Origin: Onthophagus taurus
Taxonomy: Eukaryota > Arthropoda > Insecta > Coleoptera > Scarabaeidae
Direction of reading: 5' to 3'
Assembly (NCBI RefSeq): GCF_036711975.1
Contig: NW_027248941.1
Span: 3,038,001-3,102,000 of the forward strand
Length of the DNA: 64,000 nt
Positions 25,573 to 38,224 of the stretch are shown here, piece by piece. The first letter of the stretch is position 1. Each line of letters starts with the position of its first letter. Under the pieces are notes generated by a model that saw nothing but the letters and a program-made list of their open reading frames with translations, was not told where the DNA came from and did no database searches. Both the position numbers and the translations under genes were made by a program.

Positions 25573-25750
25573 AAAATGCTTTAAAACGACTCCAAACTCG
25601 ATATATTTATGTTTAAAATTAAAAAAGTTATTAAAAAGAATAACATTCATTTTGACAGGTGACATAACCTAAAAATTAATTTTTTATTGTAACTTTTTTG
25701 TTTTTAATCGAAAATATGTGGTGTTTAGTATCAAATTACAGCATTTTTGA
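25573..25750. mobile_element. Hairpin MITE copy
   Basis: The left end reads AAAAATGCTTTAAAACGACT then CCAAACTCGATATATTTA. The right end, about 150 bp on, has GGTGTTTAGTATCAAATTAC then AGCATTTTTG. An internal GACATAACCT is shared with sister copies. Confidence 0.75.
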
Positions 25751-26382
25751 TCCTTTTTAGGATAAAATCAAAAATTAATTATTTTTAATTTTTAAAGATT
25801 TAATAGTAGAAGTAAAAGTGTTGAGAGAAGATTTCTCTTAAACAAATTTCTCTTAACCAAACACAAACCCATCACCAACATCCTTGAGCAAATCAAATTG
25901 ACATTTTCTAATTTTATTTTCTCGCTTTTAAGAAATCGGGAAGATAAATTAATTAATTCGATTGAATCAAAAAGGTCGTTTATTTTTAAATTAATTTTTG
26001 CAATAACAATAATACATATACAGCTTGATTTTTAGAAAATATTATTTTTATTAATATTTATTTTTATATTTTTACTTGGAGCCATCACACTTTGAAAAAA
26101 TTAAAAAAAATACATAATTAAAACAAAATTTAGTTCAAAATATAATTAATATACAATTATTGTTATTTATAACTTTTTTAAGGCACATTTATATTATTTA
26201 ACATTTCGATAATTATATTTTTAGTGATAATAGGTTCCTTTTTTCGCTTAACAATTTTATTTTTGATTTAAAATAATATTTACAGCGTTACCTATAATTA
26301 TAAATTTTTTTTTTTGCTTGGCAAAAAGTATCTTGAATGACGAATTTATCGTTAATTTATCATTATATTTTCGAATAGGTTG

Positions 26383-26565
26383 TAAAAAATTGTTTAAAAT
26401 GCTACTAAACTCGATATATTTTGTTTAAAAAATAAAAAAGTTACTAAAAATGACATTTCTAATTTGACAAGTGACATAACCTCAAAATAAAAATTTTTTT
26501 TACCTATATTTTAGTTTTAATCGGAATTATATTAAGTTTGGTATCAAATTAACGCATTTTAAATG
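26383..26565. mobile_element. Hairpin MITE copy
   Basis: Same family: TTTAAAATGCTACTAAACTC at the left, AAGTTTGGTATCAAATTAAC at the right, with GACATAACCT inside. Confidence 0.75.
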
Positions 26566-26635
26566 ATCTTTGTGGTAAAATTATTTTTTATTTTAACTTA
26601 AAGATAAAATCGGTACTTAAATTATTTTTTTAAAA

Positions 26636-26812
26636 GGTTGAGAAAAATCCTTTAAAATGATACCAAACTCGATATAATTCGGTTAAAAATTAAAAAAGTT
26701 ATTTAAAAAGTTAATAAACAAAATTTGACAGTTGACATAACTTTAACCATTTTTTTTTAATTTTTATCCAAAATATATCGTGTTTGGTATCAAATTAAAG
26801 GATTTTTAATAA
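26636..26812. mobile_element. Hairpin MITE copy
   Basis: Same family: TTTAAAATGATACCAAACTC at the left and CGTGTTTGGTATCAAATTAA at the right. It lies only about 75 bp from the previous copy. Confidence 0.75.
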
Positions 26813-27049
26813 TCTTTAAGATAAAATCGGAAATATTTTTCAATTTTCTTAGAAATTCGTCATTCAACTTTTTATACATAAACAAAAAAATTTATACTAT
26901 ATATATTAATTTATTTCGAGTCATTTTCTTTTCCAATAACTTTTTTCAGTTATATTCTCCTTAAATATTTATATTTAAAAAAAATCTCACAATTGAGCAA
27001 CTTTATAAAAATTAAAATATTATTTTCTTCAATAACAATAATTTCTTGA

Positions 27050-30000
27050 TTAATACGGATGAACACTCGCTATTCCAACCCTTCCTGTACTGCTATTTCC
27101 GTTTTTATATTGATTATTATTAATCATCTCCGGGTAATGGCCCTGTTTCTTCTTATTTTCAACTTTAAGTTTAGGCTCAGCGTAACTATGTCTATATCCA
27201 GCCGAATTTTTACCTTTTTGATTCTTCACAAACTTTGAGTCATATTTTGAATCAAATTTTGACTCAAATTTAGGATCATATTTATTCTCATATTTAGATT
27301 CATATTTAGGATCATATTTTGAATCATATTTTGATTCATATTTTGAATCATATTTTGGGTCATATTTTGCGTCATATTTAGATTCATATTTAGAGTCATA
27401 CTTCAACGATTCATTTTTTTCATCCTCCAAATTACTCGGATACTTTCCGTAACCAAATCGATCGCTTTCGGGTAAATCCAAAAATCTCTGATTATGAATC
27501 TCGGAAAAATCGGAATGATTCCCATCCAAATACGAGCGCCTTTTTAACTCCTTAGCAATCTCCGACGAATTCTTTTTATGCTCCTCCTCCAACAAATTAA
27601 ACATCGACCGCCGTTTCGGATCAAACTTCTCATTTCTATATCGCTCAAAATCACTCCGATCAAAATCGTTCCTTCTCGGGGCCGCTTTCGGATGCACAAT
27701 ATTCGAGGCATCCGATTGATATTCGAAGTCATAATCAAAATATTTTTCACGTTTATAATGATATTTTAAATCTTTTGATGTATTTTCTTGCCTTAACTTC
27801 CTTTCTTGTTCCAATCGATCCTTTTCAAGGAGTAAAAATTTTTCTTTTGCGTCGCGGAATCGATCGCGGGGGGATACGTTATTATCCGGCGTCAAATTTG
27901 ATCGTTGATATCTCTCGTAACTCGATCTATCCGATTCTTGATGCTGATCTCTTTCAATCGTTTGATGATGTCTTTGTTGATCTTGAGAACATCGAGATCG
28001 AATCGAACGATGATCTCGTTCGTAACTATTTATTAAATCATCATCGAAATGGGATGGATATTTTTGGCGCGTTTTAGCAACTGGATATTGTTGTTGATGT
28101 TGCTGATATTGCTTTTTAATTTCGTACTCTTCATCGTCATAAAACCCAGATTTATACCTCTCCTCGTCTTGATTAATAATTTTTTTCTCCCCCTTCTTTT
28201 GAGTGCGATAATCTTTCCTGTTAATCTCATCGAAACCATCGTCGATTTCGGGGTTTGGGTATTTGCTAGGGAATTTCCGGTGATCTTGCCTAAAAATTTT
28301 ATTGAAATTAACGTCCTCCTTAATCATTTTGCGGCGCTCTTCGAAGTCGAATCGATCGAATTTTTCGATTGATTTTCTCGCGTGATCGTTATCTGTAAAT
28401 AAAAATTTGCTATGTAAAATTTTTTCTTCTTCTTTGGCCGATTTGGATTTATTTGGCGACTTTTGTTCTTGGTATCTGCGAAACGGCTCGGTTTTGCTGA
28501 GTTCCGGGGGACATTTATCGAGGTTTTCAACGTTCCTTAACGGCCTGGGTAAAGTTACGTTTGATGCTGGTTGATTTATCAAGTATAAAGGGACTTCTCC
28601 TTGCTCAATGTTCCATTCTTCATCTAAAAAACAAAAAGAAATCGTTTTAGTCAAAAAATTCGTTACAATTAAACTTGTTATTTAACCAACAAAATAACGT
28701 ATCTAAATAACTGTATCTATGCCGTTTTCCAAGTCATCTGTTTTGCATCCGCTACGTTTATTGTAACACGAATAAGAACGGTTCTCTTTTATATTCGGAA
28801 GAGAAGATAGAGCAACGACAAGAATGTGGATCTAAAAATGTTAAAAAGCTATTTTTAATATGCAAAAGGCGCCGCGTTTCGTTAAGCGTAACTTCCTATT
28901 TGAGCTTAGTTTAGGATTCTTCTTGTAGAGGACGTTCCTACTCGTCTAGTTCTTCTTCCGCGTTCCTCGCGAGGAATGACCCACTGTAACAGAAGGCCAC
29001 CACGAAATCTCCAACGCGATGCGCAACTAATGTCGAGGAGACGCAGAAAAAGGAAAAAAAATGTCCGAGTAACTGATACAGACCATAAATGGCCTTGAAA
29101 CACTCTATTTTTGTTGGTTAATACGATTTATGTCCTAAATAACTAATTTCTTCTATTTATTAATGATAAATGTCACATCTACCATTGATAAACGTCAAGT
29201 TTTAACTTATTCGCTTTCAAAATTAAAAGATTTTTAGTTCTAACCGAATAAAATTGACATCTGTCAATGTTAAACGTCAAATTTAAAGTTTTGTCTAATT
29301 ACAAATGTCCCAATCTTGTTTCTTTCTTTTTACGCATAATTAAATTTTTTGTTAAAAACAAAATGTTAACATTTGTCAATCGTCAAATTTTAATTTTATC
29401 CTATAACAATTGATCCAAGTCGTGTTTGGTATCAAATTCAAACCTTTTAAGTTTAATACAATTAAATTTACAAAAATTAATAAGACATTTATGACAAGTG
29501 TCAATGTCAAATGTCATTTTTAAATTTTTTCGTTGAACAACTTGATAACCTGGCGTATTTGACGTCAAATTAAAGCGGATTTTACGCTAAATTGAATAAA
29601 AGAATGAATTTTTTTATGCCTTACCACTTGTACTGTGATTATCAATAGTATTAAATCGACTATCATTAGCATCCGGTGAATCGGGAGATGGAGGATGATC
29701 GGAACCTATTCCACTACTTCCCCCGCTACTTTCAATCCTTCGGGTAATATTGGTGTTTTTTCCAACGACATTTTGACCGACGATGTTGGCGTTCAAACAC
29801 CTCCGTAACTCAATTCCGGTTAAATTTCCTTTTTGCCGATGTACGGTGTCGTAATCCCGAGGTGGTAATAAAATGGGAACGTCTTTTTTGCATAGTTTCG
29901 CCCTTAATTCGGCCGCGACGGAGTCGTAAAGCGTTGTGACCCTTGCGTTGTCGTTACTAAATCTAAAATTAAAAATGTTTTATTTGCATTTTTGATTGAA

Positions 30001-30576
30001 TTTGAGACAGAAATACCTTTCTTCGCTTGATTCGCTTTCCCTGGTTGAAGTCCCGGTGTCGCTCCCAACACTCGAATCAAACTTTTTCTTCTCCTTCGGC
30101 GACAACAATCGATTCTCAATTTCGGCGAATTTCTTTTGATTTTCCGGCCGATCGATCAAGACTTGTAGGTGTTGTTTTAATAATCCCGCCGTTTCCAAAC
30201 TGTCACATCTGTACGCGTGCACGTGCAACGGACATTTAGTAACCGGATTAAACAGCAACAAAATGCACGCGATCACATCCTCCCTTTGATAACAACACGT
30301 GATCGTACCGTGCGGGATGAAGTGTTTGATCGTTTCGTTTTTCGGTTTCGATTTGGAACCGCTTTGTTGCGAGATTACGTTTTGGATTATTTTCATCCCC
30401 TTCGAGCTAACTTGGAGGGTTACTTTGAATGGTTCGACATCTTTTTCGCGGTCTTCGAGGTGCTTGATTACGGGGAGGATAAATTCGGAGCCTCGGAGAC
30501 CTTTCGATTCTTTTGCGCCTAAAAACCAGACGTAGTAGGATGATTTTTTGATGTCTTTTCGGAGTTTTAGTGCCAT
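27050..30576 (-). CDS. PTB (PID) domain protein with long disordered tail
   Basis: Predicted adaptor protein of 823 aa. Exons are 30576-30017, 29962-29625 and 28623-27050; phases 2 then 1 close exactly. Residues 1 to about 165 form a phosphotyrosine-binding domain (YYVWFLGAKESKGLRG, KVTLQVSSKGMKII, IPHGTITCC, CPLHVHAYRC and a terminal helix LLKQHLQVL), the fold that binds NPxY-type peptides or lipids. Residues from about 166 are disordered, Ser-rich, then strongly charged (Arg, Asp, Glu, Gln). Near the C-terminus is a four-residue K-Y/F-D/E-x repeat. It resembles uncharacterised insect PTB proteins rather than Numb, Dab or Ced-6, and I assign no symbol. An acceptor at 30618-30617 just upstream of the ATG shows that a leader exon exists further right. 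Confidence 0.88.
27231..27405 (-). repeat. 12-nt coding repeat, K-Y/F-D/E-x tetrapeptide
   Basis: About 14 tandem units with a 12-nt period inside the last exon of the PTB gene. Units read KYDS, KYES, KYDP, KYEN or KFES. Charge alternates with aromatic residues and the phase never slips, suggesting selection on the peptide. Confidence 0.95.
29390..29590. repeat. Half-copies of the hairpin MITE family in a PTB-gene intron
   Basis: CGTGTTTGGTATCAAATTCA near 29421 and TTTGACGTCAAATTAAAGCG near 29558 match right ends of the hairpin family in the same orientation, with repeated TGTCAATGTCAAATGTCA-like words between them. The matching left ends are missing or too decayed to see. Confidence 0.5.
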
Positions 30577-32039
30577 TTTTTTGGGTGGATTAATTAATTA
30601 ATCATTTTCTTTTGGGCTAAAATAAAAATTTGAAATTAATTAAATTGTTTTTATGCGAGCAAGGTCAAAGTTTTTCTTTTTTTTAATCTCAATTTCAATC
30701 GCATAGCGCAAATTCCTGTAACCAAGCAAGAACAGAAGCAAACAGATCAAAAAGCACCTGCGCTTTCACTCCACCGAAACTTTCTAAAAAGAATCCCATC
30801 TCGGCAAGATCGCCATCAGGTTCGAACCGGCACCAGACGAGTTGTTCTTGTTTCTCATTTCTCCGGGGAATTAAAATTAAATCGGGTGGGGCTTAGAAGA
30901 GAGAAAGAGAAGCGAGGCAAAGCAGGTGGAGTGTTGGCAAAAATGCGGTGCTCAACGAACAGAAACAAGAACAGAAATAAGAAATGAAATAGTTCGTGAT
31001 CGGCTCTTTAAAGGAGTGGTCAAGACCTTCGAAGTCCCTCTTTTACTTTAACGTTTTTATTTGAGTCAGAGAATTCTTTCGTTTTAACTTAAAGCTAATT
31101 TCGCAGTCGTTCCGCGCTAAAGAAAAACAGTTATTCGGGCAGACTCCTCTTCCTGACCTACTGGAACTAATCATCATCTCACTCTATTTCCCATCAACAT
31201 CTTAACATCTTAATTTAACATCTCAACATCGAAAAAGAGTTTTATTTATAATAAATCGAAAGAGAAAATCGCTTCCTAACTACCCATTAGCACAAATGAC
31301 ACGTTGAACAACGTTAGAAAGTTAATCTATAGCTATAAAGGATTAAAAAAGAATTTTTGTAAAAGTTAACAACAAAATCGAGCCAAAATTTCGCAAAAAT
31401 CAGTTCCCATACTCATTGTTGAAGCCATACAAAAAAGATCCTTGTCCAATTTAGATCCTGAACCGCTCGGATTTGCGTCATGTTCTTAACCTCCATTGTA
31501 AAAAATGTTAAAATGGTTAAAACGAAACCCAACAACGCGGTTTTGTGGGAAACTCCTCCGATTAATTACCAAGAATAAGGACTTTGTTTGCCTAATTGCT
31601 TCAAAATAAACTTAAAAGATAAAGAACAAGATTATTAAACCTCCATTTAGGTAAATCATAAAAATGATAAAAACAGGATTTTGTTAATATTGTTTTAAGC
31701 GTCATCGAAAGAAGCATCCAATACAAGTTAAAGTTCTTGACATTTACGTGAAGAATTAGAAAGTTTGCCTCGAAACGAGACAACACACAGATTTACGTAA
31801 TCATCCCAACAATTTCGAATATATCAGAAGATATAATAAGTTACAACAAAAAATAACCTTAAGAAAAATAAGAGTTATAAAAGAAATCGATGATGTCATT
31901 CCAAGAAATTCCATTTACCGTTTAACTGAACTTTAATCATTTTTATTATTAAAACTAAACGAGGTATCAAAATACCATTTCAATTCTCTTTCAATTCTCT
32001 ATGAATAGAGTAAATGGGAAGTTTTTTGAAGTTTACCTC

Positions 32040-32615
32040 GCAAGTAGAAATGCAATATAGCTTAATAGTACAGGCATTGGGTAGTTTTGTAAAGGAAAAG
32101 TTTTGTTTGAAAAAATGACGTCCTTATGATATCTCTGAGTTTCAGTCTTAAGGGACGCACGGCTAAACCTGAATGTTTCTGGTTCTAGGTATAGTGTTAG
32201 TTCTACTTTTCGTTTAATAAAAATATACCACAATCTAACGCTAAATAACAATTAAAACTAGAACTAATACTAGACCTAGATCTAGAAACATTCGGGTTTA
32301 GCCTCGCGTCTCATAAGACCGCTAAATCCAAATGATTCTAGTTCTTGGTTTAGTATTATTTCTACTTTTAGTTCAATAAAAATATACAACAATCTAGCGT
32401 TTCATAACAATTAAAACTAGACTAGTTTTACACTAGTACTTTTACTATGTAAAACTAACACTATACCTAGAACTAGAATCATTTGGGTTTAGCCGCACGT
32501 CTTTCAAGACGGCTAAATCCGAATGATTCTAGTTCTGTCTTGTATTAGCTCTAGTGATAGTGCTAGTGCAATACTAGAACTAACACTAGACATAGAAACA
32601 TTCGGATTTAGTCGA
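32040..32615. repeat. Partial copy of the 2-kb palindromic element
   Basis: GCAATATAGCTTAATAGTAC, then AGGCATTGGGTAGTTTTG and GACGTCCTTATGATATCTC, match the arms of the element at 21350-23327. Multiple 'TTCTAGTTCTA', 'CATTCGGATTTAGC' and 'GCTAAATCC' blocks follow in both orientations. Only part of one arm is present. Confidence 0.75.
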
Positions 32616-32909
32616 AAGTGTTAAAGAAATAACATTTTTGAACAACCTGTATAGCATTGATCTCGTGGTTCAAACACCTGTATTTTAGTATATTGTATAA
32701 ATTGCTTGTGAAAACGTTCGATTGATTTTAAAAAGATTCTAAAAGGTGTGTATGGAGAATATGTGTCAATAGAACACGAAGATCTTCATTATAACTCATA
32801 ATAATTTTAAAACAAGATTATCCCATATATTATGCTTCAACCTTAATCATAACCTTAAGCATTTTTTGACAGCTTGACAGGAAACGTTTAAAATTGACGC
32901 GATAAAAAG

Positions 32910-33725
32910 TTAGGTTATATAAAACTTCCTTGATTCATTTCGGGGTGAAAAATCTTTTTGTGCAGCCCAAATTCGCTTCAAATATATAATTCGTATCCTC
33001 AATAACGTATTTCTTGTTTAATTATCCTTTTTATAATAAAAATTGATATTTTAGGGAAGAAATTAGATCGTTGGGGTTGAAATGTCAAATTGATTTAATA
33101 TGGGTCGCCATCACTAGATGGGGCGAATTTAAATAATTAAATTCTTTTATTTATTTTAGAAAAAGTAAATTAATTTGAAATTTTCGCTACCTTTTAATTA
33201 TTTAGTATCGAAATAACAAAATTAACACAAACCTCCGATTTTTCCAATTTTTAGAAGTACCCAAACATTTCATATTGCGGGGTTAAAAAGTTGGGTTATG
33301 TAAAACTTCCTTCATTCATTTTGGAGTGAAAAATGTTTTTATCGAACCCAAAATATCCTCGTTTTTGATGATTTTTGTACGTATTTCTTATTTAATTATT
33401 ATTTTTTTAATAAAATTTAATAATTTGAGGAAGAAATAAGATCGTTGGGGTTGAAATATAAAATTGACTTAATATGGGTCGCCACCACTAGATGGGGCGA
33501 TTTTAATAATTCAATTTTTTTATTCATTTTATAAAAAGTAAATTAACTAAACCTCTTTATAGAACTAAAAATCACTATAAACAAATTGTACTTTCAAGAA
33601 CGTATTTTTTCATGTATTTATTGTTTCAATTAAACTGTTTTGTAATAAAATTTAATTATTTTAGATTCGAGACGTCAAAAATACTCGATACGGGCGAATC
33701 CAATAGATGGGGTGAGTAATTATTT
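32910..33725. repeat. Tandem repeat of about 374 bp, two and a fraction copies
   Basis: The word order AAAACTTCCTT, then GAAGAAATTAGATCGTTGGG, then ATATGGGTCGCCA, then CACTAGATGGGGCG occurs twice with a 374-bp offset (33071 and 33445). A degraded third unit ends near 33715 in AATAGATGGGGTG. The ends carry the dispersed 'AGATGGxGC' motif. No ORF is conserved between copies. Confidence 0.8.
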
Positions 33726-34436
33726 AAATAATTTTTATTTTAAATTAAAATTTTCTATTTAAACTTTGAAGAAATGATATTTCGAACGATAAGTTACTAA
33801 TTTAAATTTAAATCGATATTTTATTATCGTTTTAAACGTCAAATTGACAATTTAAATTGAGCGAAATTATTAATTTTGCGAAATCAGGTAGTTATAACGC
33901 ATTAACATGAAGAGGAATGCCATTTTATAAATCTTTTATTAATGCAATTCTCAACTTTCTTAAATTCCATTCCTCCGCGTTCCGTCGTCACTCGTCCTAA
34001 AAGCGGCAAGGTGGAGCATTTAGGTAGGATTCGCGCTTCCGGTTACGATCAAAAAAATCAAAAAATAAAAACACCAACGACCAAAAAAGACTACGAAAGA
34101 AGAAGAAAGATGCTGCGCAACCCGCTTTGAAGATGGTTGTTGGCATAACACACTTTACGTTTCCAGGTCGTATACTACTTTCGACAATCGGATTTTCTCG
34201 ACCGTTTCCGTCTTCTTAACAAAAAACATTTCAGGTTAACTAGTTATATTAATTATTTTGATTCGATTTATGTAAATAAGGCGGTGATTTTTGCGCTATA
34301 TTTTGTGTTCTTTTTTTTTGTTTGGTGTTAAAGAGAGAAATTAATCGGATTAGAAAAAGATAGAAAAAGAATAACAAAAAAAAACAATATTAAAACAACA
34401 CGCCTACTTCTCGGCAACCTCGACACTTCGATTCTT

Positions 34437-35010
34437 ACCTTTCAAATGGTACGCGGAGAGTTGGGTAGGGAAAATATACACACAACACACAAAAAAAGAA
34501 TTTTAACGTCACAGAAAACACATAAATCCAACTTTATGAAACGGTAAATAATAATTGGAGAGGAAAATTGGAAAACAACCCACAAAAATTACTTGAAAAC
34601 GTATTTAATAACTATTATTTTAATTATTTCAAATAACCGTTTCACTTTATCAAAAAAATACTTTAATAACTTCTTATTTTGATTATTTAAAAAAAAATTT
34701 GATTATTTCGATTTTTTCAACGTTTAAACTGGTTAACACAAGAGTAGAAACACGGTTCGCGATTTTAATTTAACGACGGCCTCGACGGCGACCAGTTCAC
34801 TTCTGGCACGATCGAGTCGTTGGAACAATTTTCTACCAACACCGTAGAGAGAACCACACCATGGTATGGTGGTGTGTCGGAGTGAAGAGAACAGGTGTGG
34901 TTCTGGCCGGTATCTCTATGAAGCGGACTCGTCGACGCTTTTATTTGGGTTAAAACCGCGGAGAATGTACCGCTTCGTACTTTTGTCAAGATTGCTTTTT
35001 ATTAGAAATA
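34437..35010 (-). promoter_or_regulatory. Candidate leader exon and promoter of the PTB gene
   Basis: A GC-richer block with a near-consensus minus-strand donor at 34438-34437 but no credible protein reading frame. It also holds an imperfect palindrome, CACACCATGGTATGGTGGTG, near 34855. Assignment to the PTB gene rests only on strand and the orphan acceptor at 30617. Confidence 0.35.
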
Positions 35011-35199
35011 GAATCGCCATTTTAAAAATCAAATGTTACTGCTAATTGGTATCGAAAAATTTGTTTACGTAACACCGAATCTTAGAAATGTAATTCACGT
35101 TAAATGTAAGAAACCTTCTTTGGTGTTGAAAAGTTACCGGAGATTTTGATGAGCAATGAGACACCATAATTCACAAACCGCGACAGTCAAGCAGTGTTT

Positions 35200-36200
35200 G
35201 TATGGATACAATGACATTAATAAAACTTTTCCCATAATTGTCATTAGTTTGCCGATACAGCTACACTGGGCAAGGCAATAGCTTAAGTATTTAAAAAAAC
35301 AAAGTCTTCTTTATAGAATGAATATGTTAATTAGAAGCCGAGGCAGTAGCTTGAGTATTTAAACAAAGCAAACTCCTTTTTACAGAATAAATATGCTATT
35401 TATAAGCCGAAGCAGCTATGCTGCCAAGGTAGTGGTTTAAATAATTACAAAGCAATATATTAAGAGGATAACCTATTAGCAAAAACAACGAATACCATTT
35501 TATTCAGCCATCGTTTAACATTTTTGTATGTTTGTTACATCAAAATTTCTATTTTTTTATATAGTTTTTAGTGATGCATTTAGTTTTTTCAAAAAATGTC
35601 GCGTAACGTTTCTAAAATCACGTTTTAAAAAATTTTTAAAAACGGAATGCATCACGAGGTAGTGGAATGTAAAGTAAATCATATTTAAAGAGTTCAATTT
35701 TTTTATTAAATGCAGCAAATTTAAATAAAATGGGTTTAAAACGTGTAGTCCGTTTTGATTGCTTGTGGAGTATAAATACGGCAACATCGCAAATATTGCT
35801 CCGTCCCAAACATTGCCCGAGACATAGTGGAGCTCGGTATTCTCAGTAACCGAGACGTCGGCGTAGTGTCTCCCAAGAAAAACAAACCTGAAGCGATTAA
35901 TATTTTCGGATAGATCAAAAAATTTGTATATCATTAATTTAAATTTAAACATTTAATTTACGTAGAATGCAAAACAATGTCTAAATGTGGCAATACATTT
36001 TTAATAATGAGAATATTTGCACAATTATCTGATCATCTACTATTAGATTAATTATTAAAATAAATACAAAATAAAAATATAAAGAAGCACCAAAGGTATA
36101 TTTTAAAATAAATAATTCAATATAAATAATAAAAAAATATATTAACTCATAAAAAACTAAAAATTTTCTTAATAACAATTTTTAAATTTTTTCAAATATT
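35200..36200. other. Repeat-derived intergenic DNA
   Basis: The words 'GAAGCCGAGGCAG' and 'GCCGAAGCAGCTAT', next to ATGACATTAA-type blocks, recur here (35280-35420) and again at 38484 and 38615, so this is part of an unclassified dispersed family. The 131-codon minus-strand ORF at 35557-35952 matches no family I know and lies in repetitive sequence, so I do not call it a gene. Confidence 0.4.
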
Positions 36201-36204
36201 TTCT

Positions 36205-36478
36205 GATATAAGGGTACTAAAATTTTACATCATCGTAAAGAGAAAAACAATCTCTATCAAATGAGCCTAACGAAAGGGTACATTGTCAATTAAAAAAATT
36301 CAAGTGTTATTCATTGCTCATTTGTTTTCTGAAATATAAACAATTGAATGCTGTCTTATTATGGCAAATAAAATATTAAACAACTTTTGTATAAAATGTT
36401 TTTTTATAAAGTCAACATTTACCGAGATATATACCATATTCCATAAATAATGGGCACCCTATATAAAAATATATGGTG
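36205..36478. mobile_element. One arm of the 'GTGCCCATTATGTATGGAAT' TIR element
   Basis: This closely matches both arms of the element at 39531-40702 (for example TCTCTATCAAATGAGCCTAA and TTATTATGGCAAATAAAATA) and ends ATAATGGGCACCCTATATAA. The other arm is absent, so this copy is truncated. Confidence 0.8.
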
Positions 36479-36567
36479 TTTCTGTAAGTGGTGGCATAAT
36501 TTCAACCACATATACTGCTAGAGCAAAAATTATGACAGCTAGTCTAAACATTTTTAATCTTTAAATA

Positions 36568-38037
36568 CAGGTTGATTTATTAGCTCACCATCAAACTTTG
36601 ACATATGATAGCTAATCCAATTACCAAAAAAAAATGTTAATGAACATATATCCTATTTCAATTATTTACGAAATTATAACACTTTAAAGTTCTCTGTAGC
36701 GAATTTATTAATAGTCAGTAAAATCAAACATTCAACAAAAACAAAGTTGTCATTGTAATATATCAGTTTGCTGTAAGGTTTAATTATTACATACAAGAAG
36801 AAACTCAAAATGTACGCTTATAGCACTGAAGAGTATGCTGATATAATTTTCATGTATTTTTTTGCAATTGAAACGGTCGACAATCAGTATCAGAATATCA
36901 AGAAAGATTTCCACAGCGTCATTTGCCATATTATTCAGTTTTTAGCGATTCTTTCAGAAGACTTTGAGAAACAGGTAATCCTATTCGACCGCATGTAGTT
37001 AATGTAGCGGACGAAGAAGCTGTAATTAATGCTGTCATTGATAATCCTTCCATCAGCACTCGAAGAATAGCACACAACATACATGTAAGCCAACATTTTG
37101 CATGGCGCGTATTGAATCGACAAGTCCTTCATCCGTATCGTAAACAGAACGTTCAAGCTCTACAGCCAGGAGATAATCAGCAACGGTTAGCATTTTGTGT
37201 ATGGTTATTGTAGTAACATGCCCAAAATAATGACTTCATTTCAAATGATCGCTGGACAGATGAATCATGTTTTACACGAGATGGTATAAATAATTACCAT
37301 AATGAACATATCTGGGCATTACAAAATCTGCATGCGATTAGACCAAGGAAATTTCAACAACGTTTCAGCATCAACGTTTGGGGTGGATTATTTAACAACA
37401 ATTTACTAGGTTTGCATGTACTTGATGGACGTTTGAACGCTGTAAACTACAGATTTTTTGAACAACACACTTTTTGATTTACTTGAAGATATACCTCTTA
37501 ATGTATGTAATTCAAAATATGTGGTACCAGCACGATGATGCCCCCCTAATCGCGGAAGAATAGTTGTCGAGTGGTTAGATCAATATTTTCCAAACAAGTG
37601 GATTGGTAATGGTCCATTTGCTTGGCCACCTAGATCCCCCGACCTTAATCCATTGGATTTCTACTTATTGGGTCATATGATACAAATTGTGTATCAAGTG
37701 GAAATTAACACACGAAAACAGTCATTAAACAGAATACAAATGGCTGCTACTGGAACAAGAAATCAACCAGACATTTTAATTCGGCTGAAGAACTCTTTAA
37801 TTCGTCATTGTGAAGCATGTATTCCTTCTTCAGAAGGAGTCTATTTTGAACAATATTTGTAATATTTATGTGTTTTAAAAATAATGTAGCAGTTAATTAT
37901 GATATAAAAATGAAAACTTTAAAGTGTTATAATTTCGTAATTAATTAAAATAGGACATATGTTCATTAACATTTTTTTTTGTAATTGGATTAGCTATCAT
38001 ATGTCAAAGTTTGATGGTGAGCTGATAAATCACCCTG
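36568..38037 (+). mobile_element. Tc1/mariner-like DNA transposon, 1.47 kb, decayed
   Basis: Terminal inverted repeats of about 120 bp (left CAGGTTGATTTATTAGCTCA; the right end ends ATCACCCTG) are flanked by TA at 36566-36567 and 38038-38039. The interior holds a broken transposase gene. The TIRs are still about 90% alike, so the insertion is old but not ancient. Confidence 0.92.
36810..37862 (+). pseudogene. Broken DDE transposase (Tc1/mariner superfamily)
   Basis: The start MYAYSTEEYADIIFMY resembles the N-terminal helix-turn-helix segment (DUF4817 type) common in insect elements. Later frames hold TDESCF (first acidic residue), HDDAP (second) and WPPRSPDLNPLDFYLLG (third). Frameshifts and stops break the frame at about 36995, 37190, 37480 and 37540, so no full-length enzyme can be made. 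Confidence 0.9.
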
Positions 38038-38224
38038 TATAAATCAATAAATGGCTAAGGTATAGATTATCTGTAATAATTTCAATGATTTGTCATATAC
38101 TGATAAAATTTGGTATACTGTGCAATTTTATAATGAGGAATCTGATAAGATCGGCATCCACCAACATCCCTTTTCGTGAAAATATATAATTTTAACTAAC
38201 AATTGATAATAATAAAATACTAGC

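Larger units (their letters stand above)
30616..34436. other. Probable first intron or upstream region of the PTB gene
   Basis: No coding exon recognised. A minus-strand acceptor (30618-30617) and a strong minus-strand donor (AAAG|GTAAGAATC at 34438) would make this one intron of 3.8 kb. Inside are a partial foldback copy and a 374-bp tandem repeat, both listed separately. The stretch 30700-31150 is GC-richer and could be promoter DNA. Confidence 0.4.

Noticed and set aside
30815-30830. tRNA-like T-arm GGTTCGAACC
   Set aside because: No matching acceptor, D or anticodon stems around it.
35557-35952. 131-codon minus-strand ORF
   Set aside because: In repeat-derived DNA, no recognised domain, no splice or promoter context. 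It may be a decayed transposon piece.
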